Shown piece by piece: positions 53,698-64,000 of a DNA stretch of 64,000 nucleotides (the first letter of the stretch is position 1; the number at the start of each line of letters is the position of its first letter). The notes beneath the pieces were generated by a model, which worked only from the letters and a program-made list of their open reading frames with translations, had not been told where the DNA came from and did not search any database. Source of the stretch: Thereva unica (Eukaryota; Arthropoda; Insecta; Diptera; Therevidae); contig OX465281.1 of the NCBI GenBank assembly GCA_949987705.1, positions 191,133,112-191,197,111 of the forward strand, written 5' to 3'. The translations under genes and the position numbers were made by a program.

Positions 53698-55516
53698 TTT
53701 TGGACTGTTTGTTGTTTGCATGGCTGGCGTTCTCTCCCTTTCTTGGACGGGTGGACAGAACTCAGAACCGGCGAGCCTGTGACTTTTAATGTTTGGCATC
53801 TGCATGGCCCTCTGAAGGTTTTCTGAGCTTCGCACCAGGAATTTTATACATTAGCTGTACCTAACCAAAGATATGACTAATTCTTTACGCTGAATTCCTC
53901 AATGTTTGGACTATAGAGTGGAAAAGGAAATAGTCTGGAGTCATCTTCCACTTCGATATTATGGGTGTCCTATTTTTTTATTGGATGAGGTCTAGCATTA
54001 ACTCAATAGGATCGTTAGGTTGAGTTGAGCAGGTTTGGGCCAGTGTTATACAGAGCTTGGCCAAGCTTTTGCCAGACTTGGTGCCGTCATCGACCCTAAC
54101 AGCGGTAATCTTTCATTTAGTTTTACACTCTGGGTAAGAAATTTGCTTTTAAACGCACAATTACTCTATTGTCTAGGTCGGAAAGGCCAATAACATCATC
54201 TTTGCCCCTGGCTGCGACATCTTTGTTTGAACAAAGTACAATGTCAATGTCATTCACCCCTGCACCCCTGCGTTTCTTTATTCTGCCGCCAACTATACTT
54301 TTGTGCCACTTAAAAAATATCCCTGGAAAGGAGCTAGGTAAACTTGTAACTAAAAGTCTCCCTTCTCGCCCAACCAGATCTTATCATTTCCTATAAAACT
54401 AAACTTCTCCATGATAACCCAAAACTCAAAGCAAAATTCGAGTTGACAATTCGTCGATGGCGAAGGAATTTTTATTGCAGAACAAGTCGCCTTCCGTCCG
54501 AGGAGTGAATTACTCATCATCAAATTTGGACCAAGTGTGATAGAATGCATGTTAAACTGCTACCGTTTGGAGCTCCGGGATGACTTTGATATTCCAGCTT
54601 CATCCTGTGACTCTGCACCCAGAACTCGAACGGATCGAGAACCTGCTGTGAATGCTTACTACACTACATCGGTTCCCGCCATTTGGACCGAGCGGTGAGG
54701 AGCACCTTATTATACAACGTGAATGGGTGCAATATGTGCTGTACTCTGGAGGAGACCCATCAACGTCATGACTTGCATAAAGCGCCCGGGATTATTAATA
54801 TGTTAATTTACATTAAACGTCAGCATCAATCGAATCAAGTCTGGAGGTGCTTCGAGGGCTCTTTTGATTTTATACCCTTTCATCGGCTTGAATTATTTGT
54901 CCTCTTGTCTGTTACCAGCAGCGGGGCTCGAGACAAATTTATTCAAGGTGCGGGGCTCCTACATTTAATTATTCATTGTCAAGGTGCCTCCATAGTGACT
55001 TTGGCTTGATTAATTTTGTACGGCTGCATATGAATTTTGACTCGGGCCAATGATCGATTTAGGGCTTCGTATTTTCGGTGGTCTTGTTTCATTTCTTCTT
55101 TCGTTAATTGGCGATGTTGATCCGAAAATAAGTTTTGGGGGTCGTTTTGGGACATTAATAAGATTTAGTTAAGATGAGGGATTTTTTTGGAACAATCTCA
55201 GATAATCAATTTTTGAGATTTTATTCCCTCATACCCAAGATAAGTTGATGTTTAATTCATTTTGGAGTTACAGAGTGCAAAAAGTATTTGAAGTGAGAAA
55301 GAAAAAAATGTTTGGAGAACAATTTTTAATGCTTATGCAATCTCCGTTAAGTTCAACGCAGTTAGTCAATGGTCCTTTCAGTTGGAGACACTTTTTTTAA
55401 GGAGTGAGGGGGCAACCTACATGGTGAACACTGCGGCCAAGTTAGGCCTATTGTGTACGTACCCTACTAGCGGAACAGACTATCAGCCTTCCAGGTGTAG
55501 GCAAGAAGGTCTTTAA
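53698..55516. other. No gene recognised (1.8 kb)
   Basis: Several short open frames (for example 54683-55009, 54169-54396) lack known domains. Composition between 54400 and 54720 is closer to coding, but no frame is convincing. Candidate unique host sequence. Confidence 0.4.
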
Positions 55517-55791
55517 TTGACGAAGACCGGACTTAAGCAATGCTCAAAAACTGATAAACGTTCTTCTTCTAAGCCAGATCAGAGCAGGGCTTTCACAAAT
55601 AATATGTGGGGAAGTCTCGTCGCCTTCCATGCAGAGGTAGGGGGTTCTGGGGTTCTGTCTTTTGAGACAGTTCTAGGTTGTGGAGGGGATACCGCAGTCC
55701 TACATGGCCAGTCAGATAGCCCACCAGCAGCCTTAGGTCCGCTCTGTTTAAAATGATAGTGCCCCTTAAGGCAAAGGTCTTATAAGATCTT
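55517..55791 (-). pseudogene. I/R1-like LINE C-terminal end (LTGH block)
   Basis: On the minus strand it reads NRADLRLLVGYLTGHVGLRY followed by LHNLELSQKTEP, the block after RNase H in I/R1/LOA LINEs. The Cys/His motif beyond is frame-broken. Its RNase H lies at 57653-58070, on the far side of an insertion. Confidence 0.7.
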
Positions 55792-57652
55792 TACCCAATA
55801 AGAAATTTCGGTAGAATGCCAGCCGTTGCAAACGGCCAGCGTTGGCCCAGCGTAGACAGATCGTGTTAGAGTGCCTATTGCAAACTCAGGGCCAGGTCAC
55901 AGCCAACCCTTACCAACAGTTGAACTTTTTGTACTGGGCTTATAAAAACTTTTACGTAAAAATGACAGGTCTGTGAAGTTGGCAACACGAAATGCGAATT
56001 TTGAGAATTTTTTTTCTCATTCGTTTGTCCATCGTTTGTCTAAGCAAATTTTTTTTTTGTCCAGGCACCGTTAACAAGTTCTAAGCAAAAAAAAATTTTT
56101 GCAAATTTTTCAACCAACACCCTAACTTTGAAAAAAAAAAAAAAAAAAAATTGTTTAACCACATATATCGTTTGTCCATCGTTTGTCCAAGTTTGTCCAG
56201 CAGTTATTTTTATTTGTCCACCCCCCAATTAATTATAATAAATAATTGAAATTTTTTATGGTTGTGAAGTTGGCAACACGAAATGCGAATTTTGGAAAAA
56301 AAATTTTCATTCGTTTGTCCATAGTTTGTCCAAGTTTGTCCAAGCCCAATTTTTTTTGTCCAGGCACCGTTAACAAGTTATAAGCAAAAAAAATATTTGC
56401 CAGGAACAGATTCGTTTGCCCATGCCAGAATTCGTTTGTCCAGGCACAGATTCGTTTGTCCATGGACAGAAAACGTTTGTCCAAGCCAGAATTCGTTTTT
56501 GCAGGCACTGGCTGCGTTCGGAAACGTCATTTGCAGAGCAGTAGACGATAGTCATTCGTTCGGTATTGCAATTGATGATAATCAAGAGTTCGGAAATGCA
56601 AATTGACTATTGCCAAACGTGCGGCAGTGCACATTCGCACTGCCATCTTGCAACCATTTTAATGTCAGGTGGTCGAAATCATCCAGTACGCAGTAAAACT
56701 TGTCACTTCTGCAAACGGCATCAGCCATTTTTGCAGCCGACGCGACGATACCGAGAGCAGCCACAGTTTCGGACAACCGACCTGTGCCTGGACAATCGAA
56801 TTCTGGCTTGGACAAACGAATTCCGGCTTGTACAAACGAATGCCGGCTTGGACAAACGAATTCTGGCTTGGACAAACGAATCTGTTCCTGGCAAATATTT
56901 TTTTTGCTTATACCTACATAACTTGTTAACGGTGCCTGGACAAAAAAAATTGGGCTTGGACAAACTTGGACAAACTATGGACAAACGATTTATGCGGTTG
57001 AACTTTTTTTTTTGCAAATTTGGGGTGCTGCAAACGATATATATGTGGTTAAACAATTTTTTTTCAAAGTTGGGGTGTTGGTTGAAAAATTTGCAAAAAT
57101 TTTTTTTTGCTTATAACTTGTTAACGGTGCCTGGACAAAAACAAATTTTGCTTGGACAAACTTGGACAAACGATGGACAAACGAATGCAAAAAAAAATCT
57201 CTAAATTCGCATTTCGTGTTGCCAACTTCACACACACACCTAAAAATGACAATTAAAAAAATATGTGGTAAATTAAAAAGGTGAATAATATTGTTGTGAA
57301 ACTTATCTTAAAAATTTTCAGGAAATACATTTTTTATAATTACTAATATTATTTATATATTTCATATTTTTAATTTTATATAATTACTCAAAATAAATAA
57401 ATCAATAATAACAAGATATTATTTAATATTAAAAAACGCTCAGTAGCCATTCTTCGACCAGACGATATCCAGCGCTTGGCTTCGGATCGGCGGCCAGCAC
57501 TCGCCCAGCGATTGGCTTTGATCTCCGATTGAGCTCTGAGTAGCGTTATCATTTCCAGGTTGGGCCCAACGGTTGGTTACCGAGCGTCGAATGTCCGTAG
57601 CCTGCGCTGGGCCAGATCTGGGCCGTTTGTTAATTTATCATTGGGTAGCTTG
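55792..57652. mobile_element. Inverted-repeat DNA element inserted in a LINE
   Basis: Ends TACCCAATAAGAAATT and the complement of TACCCAATGATAAATT, with further inverted similarity AACGGCC...TGGCCCAGCG inside (55833-55860 against about 57598-57630). It separates two parts of one LINE. No clear target duplication. Without its own insert (55968-57240) it is about 590 bp and non-coding. Confidence 0.6.
55968..57240. mobile_element. Foldback-like element with internally repetitive inverted arms, 11-bp target duplication
   Basis: Long inverted arms (about 55968-56510 and 56760-57240) start with GGTCTGTGAAGTTGG and end in its counterpart. Both are filled with tandem variants of TTCGTTTGTCCA and TTTGTCCAGGCACCGTTAAC. 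The left arm holds two tandem copies of the GTGAAGTTGGCAACACGAAA unit (55972 and 56265). The direct repeat TAAAAATGACA flanks the element (55957-55967 and 57241-57251). The ~250-base centre (56511-56760) is non-coding. The design resembles Drosophila FB/Galileo and foldback MULEs. Confidence 0.8.
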
Positions 57653-58070
57653 TCTAAGACCTGGGACTGACTCTCAAAAGGCTAGGTTTAGTCCCTTATC
57701 CACTCCCCTATCAAGGACTTGGAGGTGGACCAAGAGATGCCACAGAAGGGTTCTGGGCCCTGGAACAACGTCCCAGACCCCTCCATCGCGAGGCTGTCTG
57801 CAGCCTCATTCCCCTCGATACCCGTGTCCGGAGACCCAGCAGAGCGAGACCTCATTTCTTCTTTTCAGGCTCTGGGGTACGTCAAAACACCCTGCTACTA
57901 TTTTCGAAGAAGCAGCTTTGCTGTCAGAAGAGATTTTAATGTTGGCGCTTTTCAGACCTTTTCCAAAGTTAAGCCTAGCGCAGGTCGCAATGGCATGTAT
58001 TTCATTCTGGACAAACAGAGGGCCACTTACCCATTGCAATCGAGACCTTGGAATTGGGTTCTGCGACACC
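57653..58070 (-). pseudogene. I/R1-like LINE RNase H
   Basis: Reads FVQNEIHAIATCARLNF, LKSANIKISSDSKAA (catalytic Asp in SSDSKA), NEVSLCWVSGHGYRGE and, after a frame change, NEAADSLAMEGSG with the last catalytic Asp. The usual W-x-PGH reads WVSGH. The element continues at 55791 after the interruption. Confidence 0.8.
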
Positions 58071-58076
58071 AGCCCC

Positions 58077-58385
58077 TCAGTCAGTAAACAAGTGAAGATG
58101 TTTTGGATCCCCAGGAAGAATAAGTTCCTCCCACTCAGAACGATAATCGGGATAATCGCCGTGAATTTCCTTTTTTCGTCTGCGAATTCTCTTTTCTGGG
58201 CTCTTTATATTTCTCTTCACGTGCCCGTGTTCTTTGAGACTGCTGCATTGCAGCGTTCTTACGTTCAGTTGCCAGGTTGCATCAAACCAGTCGCTCCGAT
58301 GTCTACGACTTCCGACTAAGATGGAATCAGCAGTACCAATGACAGTATTTTTAAGGCGGGTCCAGCTCTCGCCGACGCCCGCCAT
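58077..58385 (-). pseudogene. LINE linker fragment (endonuclease to RT)
   Basis: WTRLKNTVIGTADSILVGSR followed by SDWFDATW and a basic helical stretch fits the segment between endonuclease and RT in RTE-like LINEs (W...A...G...R...WFD). It lies next to RNase H of another lineage, so the join at about 58075 is chimeric. Confidence 0.5.
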
Positions 58386-58651
58386 TTAATTGCGTAGTGC
58401 AGCGGTGTTGATTCGAGCCTGATCAGCGGATACAAAGCTTTTCAGCTTTGTAATGCGCTCTCAGAGCACAGTACCAACAAGATAGTGATAGTAAGGGTGA
58501 AAACATAGTGGAGCGGCGAGGCTAGAGTGTAGCGGGGAGCGTAGCTGTGAGGTTTTAGACCCCCGATAGTAGCGGGGCTCGACACGCACATAGTGGAGCG
58601 GCGAGCGTAGCGTGGCAAGCCAAGAGGTTTGAGTAATCTTTAGTCAGCAAA

Positions 58652-58969
58652 ATGTCGTCGGACAGTGATGACGATATGTTATACGAGAGCAGTGCGCTTA
58701 AAACCGTTACAGTTGTAGGCGGTTTTAGATCATGTGCAGTGCACCCCTTGAATTCAAATCGCAGGGAATTGGGAGAGTTCCACCACCTTTTTCCACAGTT
58801 AAAACAATATCCGGACCGCTTTTTCCAATACGCAAGAATGGAGTACAGTACGTTTGAGTATATATTAAACCTGATCTCTCCTCATATGGAGGTGCAATAT
58901 ACGAATTTCGTAAAGCAGCCGATTGAATATGATGAGAAGCTATTTATTACGCTGAGGTATGTTTTATAA
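58652..58969 (+). pseudogene. HARBI1-like transposase exon 1
   Basis: ATG 58652 starts MSSDSDDDMLYES, then CAVHPLNSNRRELGEFHHLF, KQYPDRFFQYARMEYSTFEY and EYDEKLFITLR. This is the N-terminal region of PIF/Harbinger transposases. The coding match ends at GCTGAG followed by GTATGT, a good splice donor, and the remaining three codons YVL before the stop look intronic. Exon 2 is absent. Confidence 0.8.
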
Positions 58970-59224
58970 TAAGGGGTGGTCAAGGGGGGTCATATTTTTC
59001 CAAATCTGACCCCTCTTTTTTACTTTTAAAAACAAGTTATTGTAGACTTAAATTTTACCTTAGTAGATTACTTACCAAATTTACCATAGTATATCACTTT
59101 GCTTCCAGGACAGTAATAAGAAACACAATTTTTAAACCAAAACAAGTCATTTTATTGACTTGAATTAACATAGAATTACTCAAATTCTCGGTTCGACCAG
59201 CAAGGCTCGACTGAACCCTCTACA

Positions 59225-59480
59225 TAAAGAAATCTATGTAGAATTCACAATCGGAGAGGGTAGCGGGTCGTCGCGGGAACCAGCGCCACTCAACGCTCCA
59301 CTATGTTTTGGCGCGTTTGCTACGTGTATTATTTTCAACCCTGTGAGCTGTGAGGTAAAGAAATCTATGTAGAATTCACAATCGGAGAGGGTAGCGAGTC
59401 GCCGCGGGAACCAGCGCCACTCCACGCTCCACTATGTTTTGGCGCGTTTGCTACGTGTATTATTTTCAACCCACTCAGCT
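59225..59480. repeat. Two tandem ~118-bp copies inside the Harbinger derivative
   Basis: AAAGAAATCTATGTAGAATT at 59225 and again at 59357, each followed by the same sequence through TACGTGTATTATTTTCAACC with a few substitutions. Confidence 0.9.
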
Positions 59481-59528
59481 ACGCTCCCCGCTACACTCCA
59501 GCCTCGCCGCTCCACTATGTTTTCACCC

Positions 59529-61299
59529 TCGGGATTACTTTGTCCCCAGTGCTGAATGTATTACTATTTTGTAAGAAGTCAGTTCATTCCGTCTACGTTC
59601 ATCATACTGGGAAGTTGATCGTGTGGACCAAAGGGGTCAAACCCACATCCCAACTAGTTTTTAATTTGAACCAGATAGCTTTAACAAAGTGAAAAACTTT
59701 TTTGTTGAATTATTATAATTCCGTTCATTTCATATGAAAAATTATCCATTTTTACGAAAAATTCCACTTTTATATTATTGTTGTTCAACCAGACGAACTG
59801 ACATTTAACCAAACCGAAATGACAACTAAAAATTATTTGTCATGTAACTCCGGTATATGGAGATACAATTCTGTGTAAGCGCAATCCTCGCAGTTCTCTC
59901 TCTCTCTCTGCTAGTCCACTAGTATCTGGGCACTGCTCTCCTCCGTTTCACCTGCTTGGCGTGTTTCATTGGTTTTAAAGATGTTGAAAGTTTAGTTAAG
60001 ACCAGTTTAACCGAATTTGGTATCCTTCGTAAACACTTCTTTGAATTTCATAAAAAGTTTCATTTTGTGTTTGTAAGAGAACGAAATGAATTAGATGTCA
60101 TTAGTCCCCATTAAAACCGAAATCTAATTTGTAAAAGGCAGTTCGACGTAGTTAAAATTGGCACATTACTAAATAAATTGTTGTCGTTTTCCTCAGTTCT
60201 TTATTTTTTCAGGACTTGGTTGTTCATATTATAAATACAGTATACGCAGTATATTTTTACAAAATTTCCAAAAACAAACATTTTCATATAATTACTTTAA
60301 AATTGCATTTCTCCTTCACGCTTCTTCAATTCTCCATTATTTATCATGAACTAAAAAAAAGAATGTTGAAGAATAAAAGTGTTTAAAATCATGAGTAGAA
60401 TCGTAAAAATATTTCCTGAAGTTTAAACAACTCTTCTCAGATATGAAGTAAATTCGTAAACAAATTTAATCAACGCTGGGGCATAGTGCAGGTGAAATCA
60501 CAGGTGGGTAAACAAATAACACAATAAATTGATGCGACGGGCATCCAAGAACAGTTGATTTACTTACCAGAGAGGTGGAGGCTGAAATTAGTTATAAAGT
60601 GATTATGCACACAGATTCAAGCGATCAGTTAAGATACACACAAAGAAGGCCTTATCCAAGCGTTGGCCGCAATGCTGCGAGTAAATATCAAAGATTTAGT
60701 GTAAACAGACGCGGGATAAAAGACGTAAAGATCGCCATTGGATTCTTTGCTTAAGCGTTGTAATATAAAAAGAATTTAATGGAATGAATATTTGATCTCC
60801 CTCCCAAGGTGGGTTTTATGAGCCCGTGTTTTTATTAAGACGAGTTAAGGCAAATCCGTTCCGTGCCTCCGAGGTGTGCTCTTGTCTGGTGTGCCCAGGT
60901 GAGGCCGTCGTGGAGCTATGTTTGGTCGAATCTATCCTGCAGAGGTCGGCTAGTGAAGATTTGTAATTTTGTTGCGGTTTGCGAATCTGGTGGAAAATTT
61001 TGTATGCTTGCAGAAATGCTTAAAAACAAATATTTAGATGTTGGTGGTCGTAGCTGCAACTGACAGTTCACTGAAGACAGTCCTAGTAACTTCAGGAGTT
61101 ATTGTTGGGCAATTGATTCTTGTTTCCTAAGTTGTGGCACTAAATCAAAAATATTGTACTAAATGAATTATTTTTCAAAATTCTGGGTGATATATTCTTA
61201 ATCGAACTCTTCCAGGATAACTTGCCAAACCTAAGCCCGGAAATAGGAAGAAAAAGAAGGAGAAGACGGTCAATGTACCAATCCCTCGTAAAATCACAT
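59529..61299. other. No gene recognised; short basic coding-like stretch at the right end
   Basis: Mostly AT-rich with a (CT)n run near 59895. At 61218-61299 a plus frame reads LAKPKPGNRKKKKEKTVNV then PIPRKIT, just before the hAT terminus. An in-frame TAA lies directly upstream, so it is not a simple splice-acceptor exon; it may be a host or TE coding relic cut by the hAT element. Confidence 0.3.
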
Positions 61300-64000
61300 C
61301 AGTGTGCCCAACACCGAAAAATTTCCCCCCCTTAAAGTGAGTCAAAAACCCCCTAAAATCAGACCTAAACCCCCTAAAATTAATAGTATGGCATTTCGTA
61401 GAATAGTAATATTGTCTCTTGCTATCAAATTATAGCAAGTAACATATGTAATTTTTATTCTGATCAATTCCAGGAGTTACAGATATTATATGTAAAAACC
61501 TTATATTAGACCAAGGCCGTGTTTCGCGCAGTGCCAGCTTGCAGTGTGAAAAATCCGTCATTGACAACACAGCGGATCTTACATTTTTCTCTAAATAATA
61601 ATATTGCATGACATTTTCTTGCAGTTATGAAATTATTGCAAGTCAGAAATTAAACAACTTCAACGTTAAAATAAAATTGTCAAAAAATATATTATAAAAT
61701 ATTACATTAAATTAAATACTTTCAACGTAAAATAAAATTAAAACAAAAACATATACTATGTATGTACATCGCATAAATTAAAAAACTTCAACTTTAAAAT
61801 AAAATTTAAAAAAAAAAACAATGCATACATATATTATAAAAAAGATATGGAACATAAAATTATTTCTCGTTAAAAAATAGCTATAGATTAATATTTTCCA
61901 ATATTTCCGCCACTGCAATATAATCATTATCATCATCGTTGTTTTTAAAGTCATACATTTTGTAATTAAATTTTTTCAGCATTGCTGGAGTTGGCTTGAA
62001 ATTTACACAAGAACCATTTCTTTGTAACGTATATCTCACCATCATCAAACACTGCAGCATTTCTGGTGATAACCTGTTCTTTAGTTTCGTTTTTAATATT
62101 GAAGAAATGGAAAATGCGTGTTCCACGCTTGCATTTGAAAAAGGTAGAGAAAGCAAAGCCGTAGCAAATTTGGCTATAGTTGCAATGTTTGGTTCGAGGT
62201 TCGTCATGATTTTTAAAATTGCTATGTTTTCCGGTAATCTATTTTGAATTTGTTCAGCTAAGGTCACATAGAAATTTTTGCAACGTTCTCTAACATCAAT
62301 CAGATTTCTTTCGTCAATGTGTTTGGCTATGCAATCTAAATCGTATCCGAAATATATAGATGAAGTATGCATCAAATGAGGATGGAAATTAAAATTGGTA
62401 AGTTCACTGCTATCTACTTTTTGCAATTGAGCTGGAACTACAATCTTCTGAAGCAAATTTTTGTAAAGCAAAAATAAATCTTCAAATAACTTTACAGGTT
62501 CCACTTGATTACTTTGAAATAATTGATTTAATTTAGTTATAACTTTTAGTTTATTTTTCAAAAAAACCAAAAAAGCTTTGAAAGGTAACTTCTTCATAAT
62601 ATCGTGCAATTGATCAGCCATGTAGCATTTATCTTGATTTTTAGCGATCGAAAATAAGAGTTCTAATTCTATCCATTGCTCCAATATTGTATTTATGCCG
62701 TCAAAACGGGCCAACCAGCGGGTTCCACTTAGATTTTGGACTTTCTTTATGTTGCAGTTATTATTTATTGTTTCGTATAAATTTGTGTACTCTTCGATAC
62801 GTTTAGAGCTATAAGCGAACCAGTTGTGAATTTCTCTAACCAGAAATTCTAATTGTCTAGGCAGTGTTTCGGCGGCTTTTTCTGCACATAAATGCAAAGA
62901 GTGACAGATGCATTTTACCACAATGAGATCCGGCAATTCTTTTTTTTAAAATGGCAGATACAGAATTATGTTTGCCTACCATCACATTGGCACCATCCAC
63001 CCCTATTCCAACAAGACTTTGAAGACTCAGGCCGTCATTTTCTAAATGGCTTTTTATAGCACTAAATACGCTCTGAGCATCATAGGCAGTCAATTTAATA
63101 ACTCGATAGAAAGTAGTTACTATTTTTTTTCCGCGACGGAGAAGAATCGTATCATTACACAAAGAATCTTTTGTGTCGAGACATCAGTACTCTCATCGAT
63201 AATTAGAGAGAAAGCAGAGTTGCCTAGCTCTTGTATTAAATCTTCTAGCATACAAGGGCTTAGCACATTTTTTATTAACATTGCACATTTGGTTTCATGA
63301 AGTTTCAATTTGCATAAAGTCTCAGAATTATTGTCTAACTGTTGCAAAATTTCGGTCATGTGATTAACAGATTTTGTAGATGCATGTTCCGCAATGAAGG
63401 CCGCTATTTTCAGTTCGGCAATTTTAATTTTTTCCGAACAGATCGGTTTAAATACAGATGATAGTTTTTGACATGCTTTTGCGGTCTTATTTAATTCAAC
63501 GGCTTTTTTGTGTTTATCTGTATCAGCGTGAGCTAATAAGTCTTTCTTGTGAGCTGTTAAACTTACTCGACAATACTTGCATATTGCCATCCTGTCGTCC
63601 CCGGGATCCGGAGATATCCAATCTGCAAATTAAATGTTATCATATAATAACAAAAAATATCATATATACCGACGGTGGGCAACTCCCACTTTAAAAGAAA
63701 TTACAAATAAATATTCTTCGATGTAATTCGTCTAGTTTAAATTGAATATTAAACTAATGTTAAAACTAGCATCCATTGGAGTAAGTTACACTATGCATTA
63801 TTTATTTTATTATTAATTTATATTATTAATTTAGGACGGTATATAGAGAAATTGGACAGATTTTAAATGCATTTCTTTGTAGTTACGATAATATTTTTAA
63901 TGTACGCGTTTACATTGTTTCTTTTTCTTTTTTTACCACTCTATGGACCGAATTTATGAAATTACACATATTTAAGTATTCTTATAAGAAAGAAATACAA
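61300..64000 (-). mobile_element. hAT element (SCAND3/ZMYM6-like group), right end beyond window
   Basis: CAGTGTGCCCAACACCGAAA at 61300 has the form of a hAT terminus (CAGTG-type). AATCACAT (61292-61299) would be one copy of its 8-bp duplication; the partner lies outside the window. Inside is a minus-strand transposase whose stop is at 61881. The right part, 63627-64000, shows no further exon. Confidence 0.6.
61881..63626 (-). pseudogene. hAT transposase, nearly complete, two homopolymer frameshifts
   Basis: A splice acceptor (TTTAATTTGCAG, just above 63626) leads into DWISPDPGDDRMAICKYCRV and AHADTDKHKK, a BED/TTF-like zinc finger. Then come LIIDESTDVSTQKI (first catalytic Asp), GIGVDGANVMVGKHNSV (second Asp), CICHSLHLCAEKAAETLP, LSGTRWLARFDGI and the C-terminal LLSLPFSNASVEHAFS with the catalytic Glu and dimerisation region. 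The frame changes at T8 runs 63123-63130 and 62940-62947. The exon covers about 560 residues; an upstream exon is expected to the right. Confidence 0.85.

Larger units (their letters stand above)
58495..59528 (+). mobile_element. PIF/Harbinger deletion derivative
   Basis: Inverted repeats of about 50 bp: GGGTGAAAACATAGTGGAGC at 58495 and its complement ending 59528. The left flank is TAA, as expected for this superfamily, but the right flank is TCG, so no target duplication is preserved. It holds only the first exon of a transposase; the catalytic exon is deleted. Confidence 0.8.

Noticed and set aside
56566..57204. 212-residue frame with repeated LDKRI/AWTNE motifs
   Set aside because: A translation of the foldback element's tandem subrepeats; the same repeats appear in other frames and on the other strand.
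57573..58319. A 248-residue plus-strand protein
   Set aside because: It is the antisense of LINE RNase H and a LINE linker, with clear RNase H motifs on the minus strand.

Overview
The window is animal nuclear DNA, almost certainly arthropod and most likely insect. It is AT-rich, has no operons or prokaryotic signals, and is built almost entirely from nested, decayed transposable elements (TEs): an errantivirus-like endogenous retrovirus with an env gene, Helentrons, Transib, mariner, PIF/Harbinger, hAT, a P-element-like THAP gene, MITEs and at least four LINE lineages. I found no convincing intact host gene, RNA gene, CRISPR array or defence system. Almost every coding region carries frameshifts or truncations, several of them at A/T homopolymers.

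Layout. 1-4.9 kb: errantivirus-like provirus on the minus strand (gag, protease, RT/RNase H, integrase, start of env), cut by the left edge. 5.0-6.6 kb: internally deleted Helentron (helicase C-terminus plus endonuclease). 7.2-11.9 kb: a non-autonomous Transib with identical terminal inverted repeats starting CACAGTG and a CGACT target duplication, split by tRNA-like repeats and a palindromic element that itself holds a MITE. 11.9-14.4 kb: Harbinger MITE and LINE fragments. 15.8-17.7 and 31.1-34.0 kb: two inversely oriented Helentron-type non-autonomous elements (DINE-1/HINE-like), each with a ~117-bp tandem array. 19.5-20.4 kb: THAP/P-element-like transposase fragment. 20.7-29.9 kb: stacked LINEs, including a CR1/Jockey-group LINE inserted in an RTE-like LINE, and a Helitron Rep fragment inserted in a LINE endonuclease. 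36.8 kb: Mutator-type MITE with a 9-bp target duplication. 38.0-38.9 kb: Harbinger transposase. 39.6-42.1 kb: chimera of an RTE 5' half and an I/R1-like RNase H end. 44.3-47.2 kb: hAT element with two MITEs inside it. 48.2-49.1 kb: a MITE and a 195-bp-arm palindrome. 50.3-53.7 kb: two mariner remnants, the second inside a second Transib copy that keeps the RAG1-like transposase C-terminus. 55.5-58.4 kb: LINE split by an inverted-repeat element, itself split by a foldback element with an 11-bp target duplication. 58.5-59.5 kb: Harbinger deletion derivative. 61.3 kb to the right edge: hAT element with a nearly complete transposase.

Nothing here works as a pathway. What can be read is the order of insertions, because target duplications and interrupted reading frames show which element landed in which. 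The most notable items are the two Transib copies, the foldback element, the hAT nest, the env fragment with a furin site, and the dimer-structured HINE arrays.
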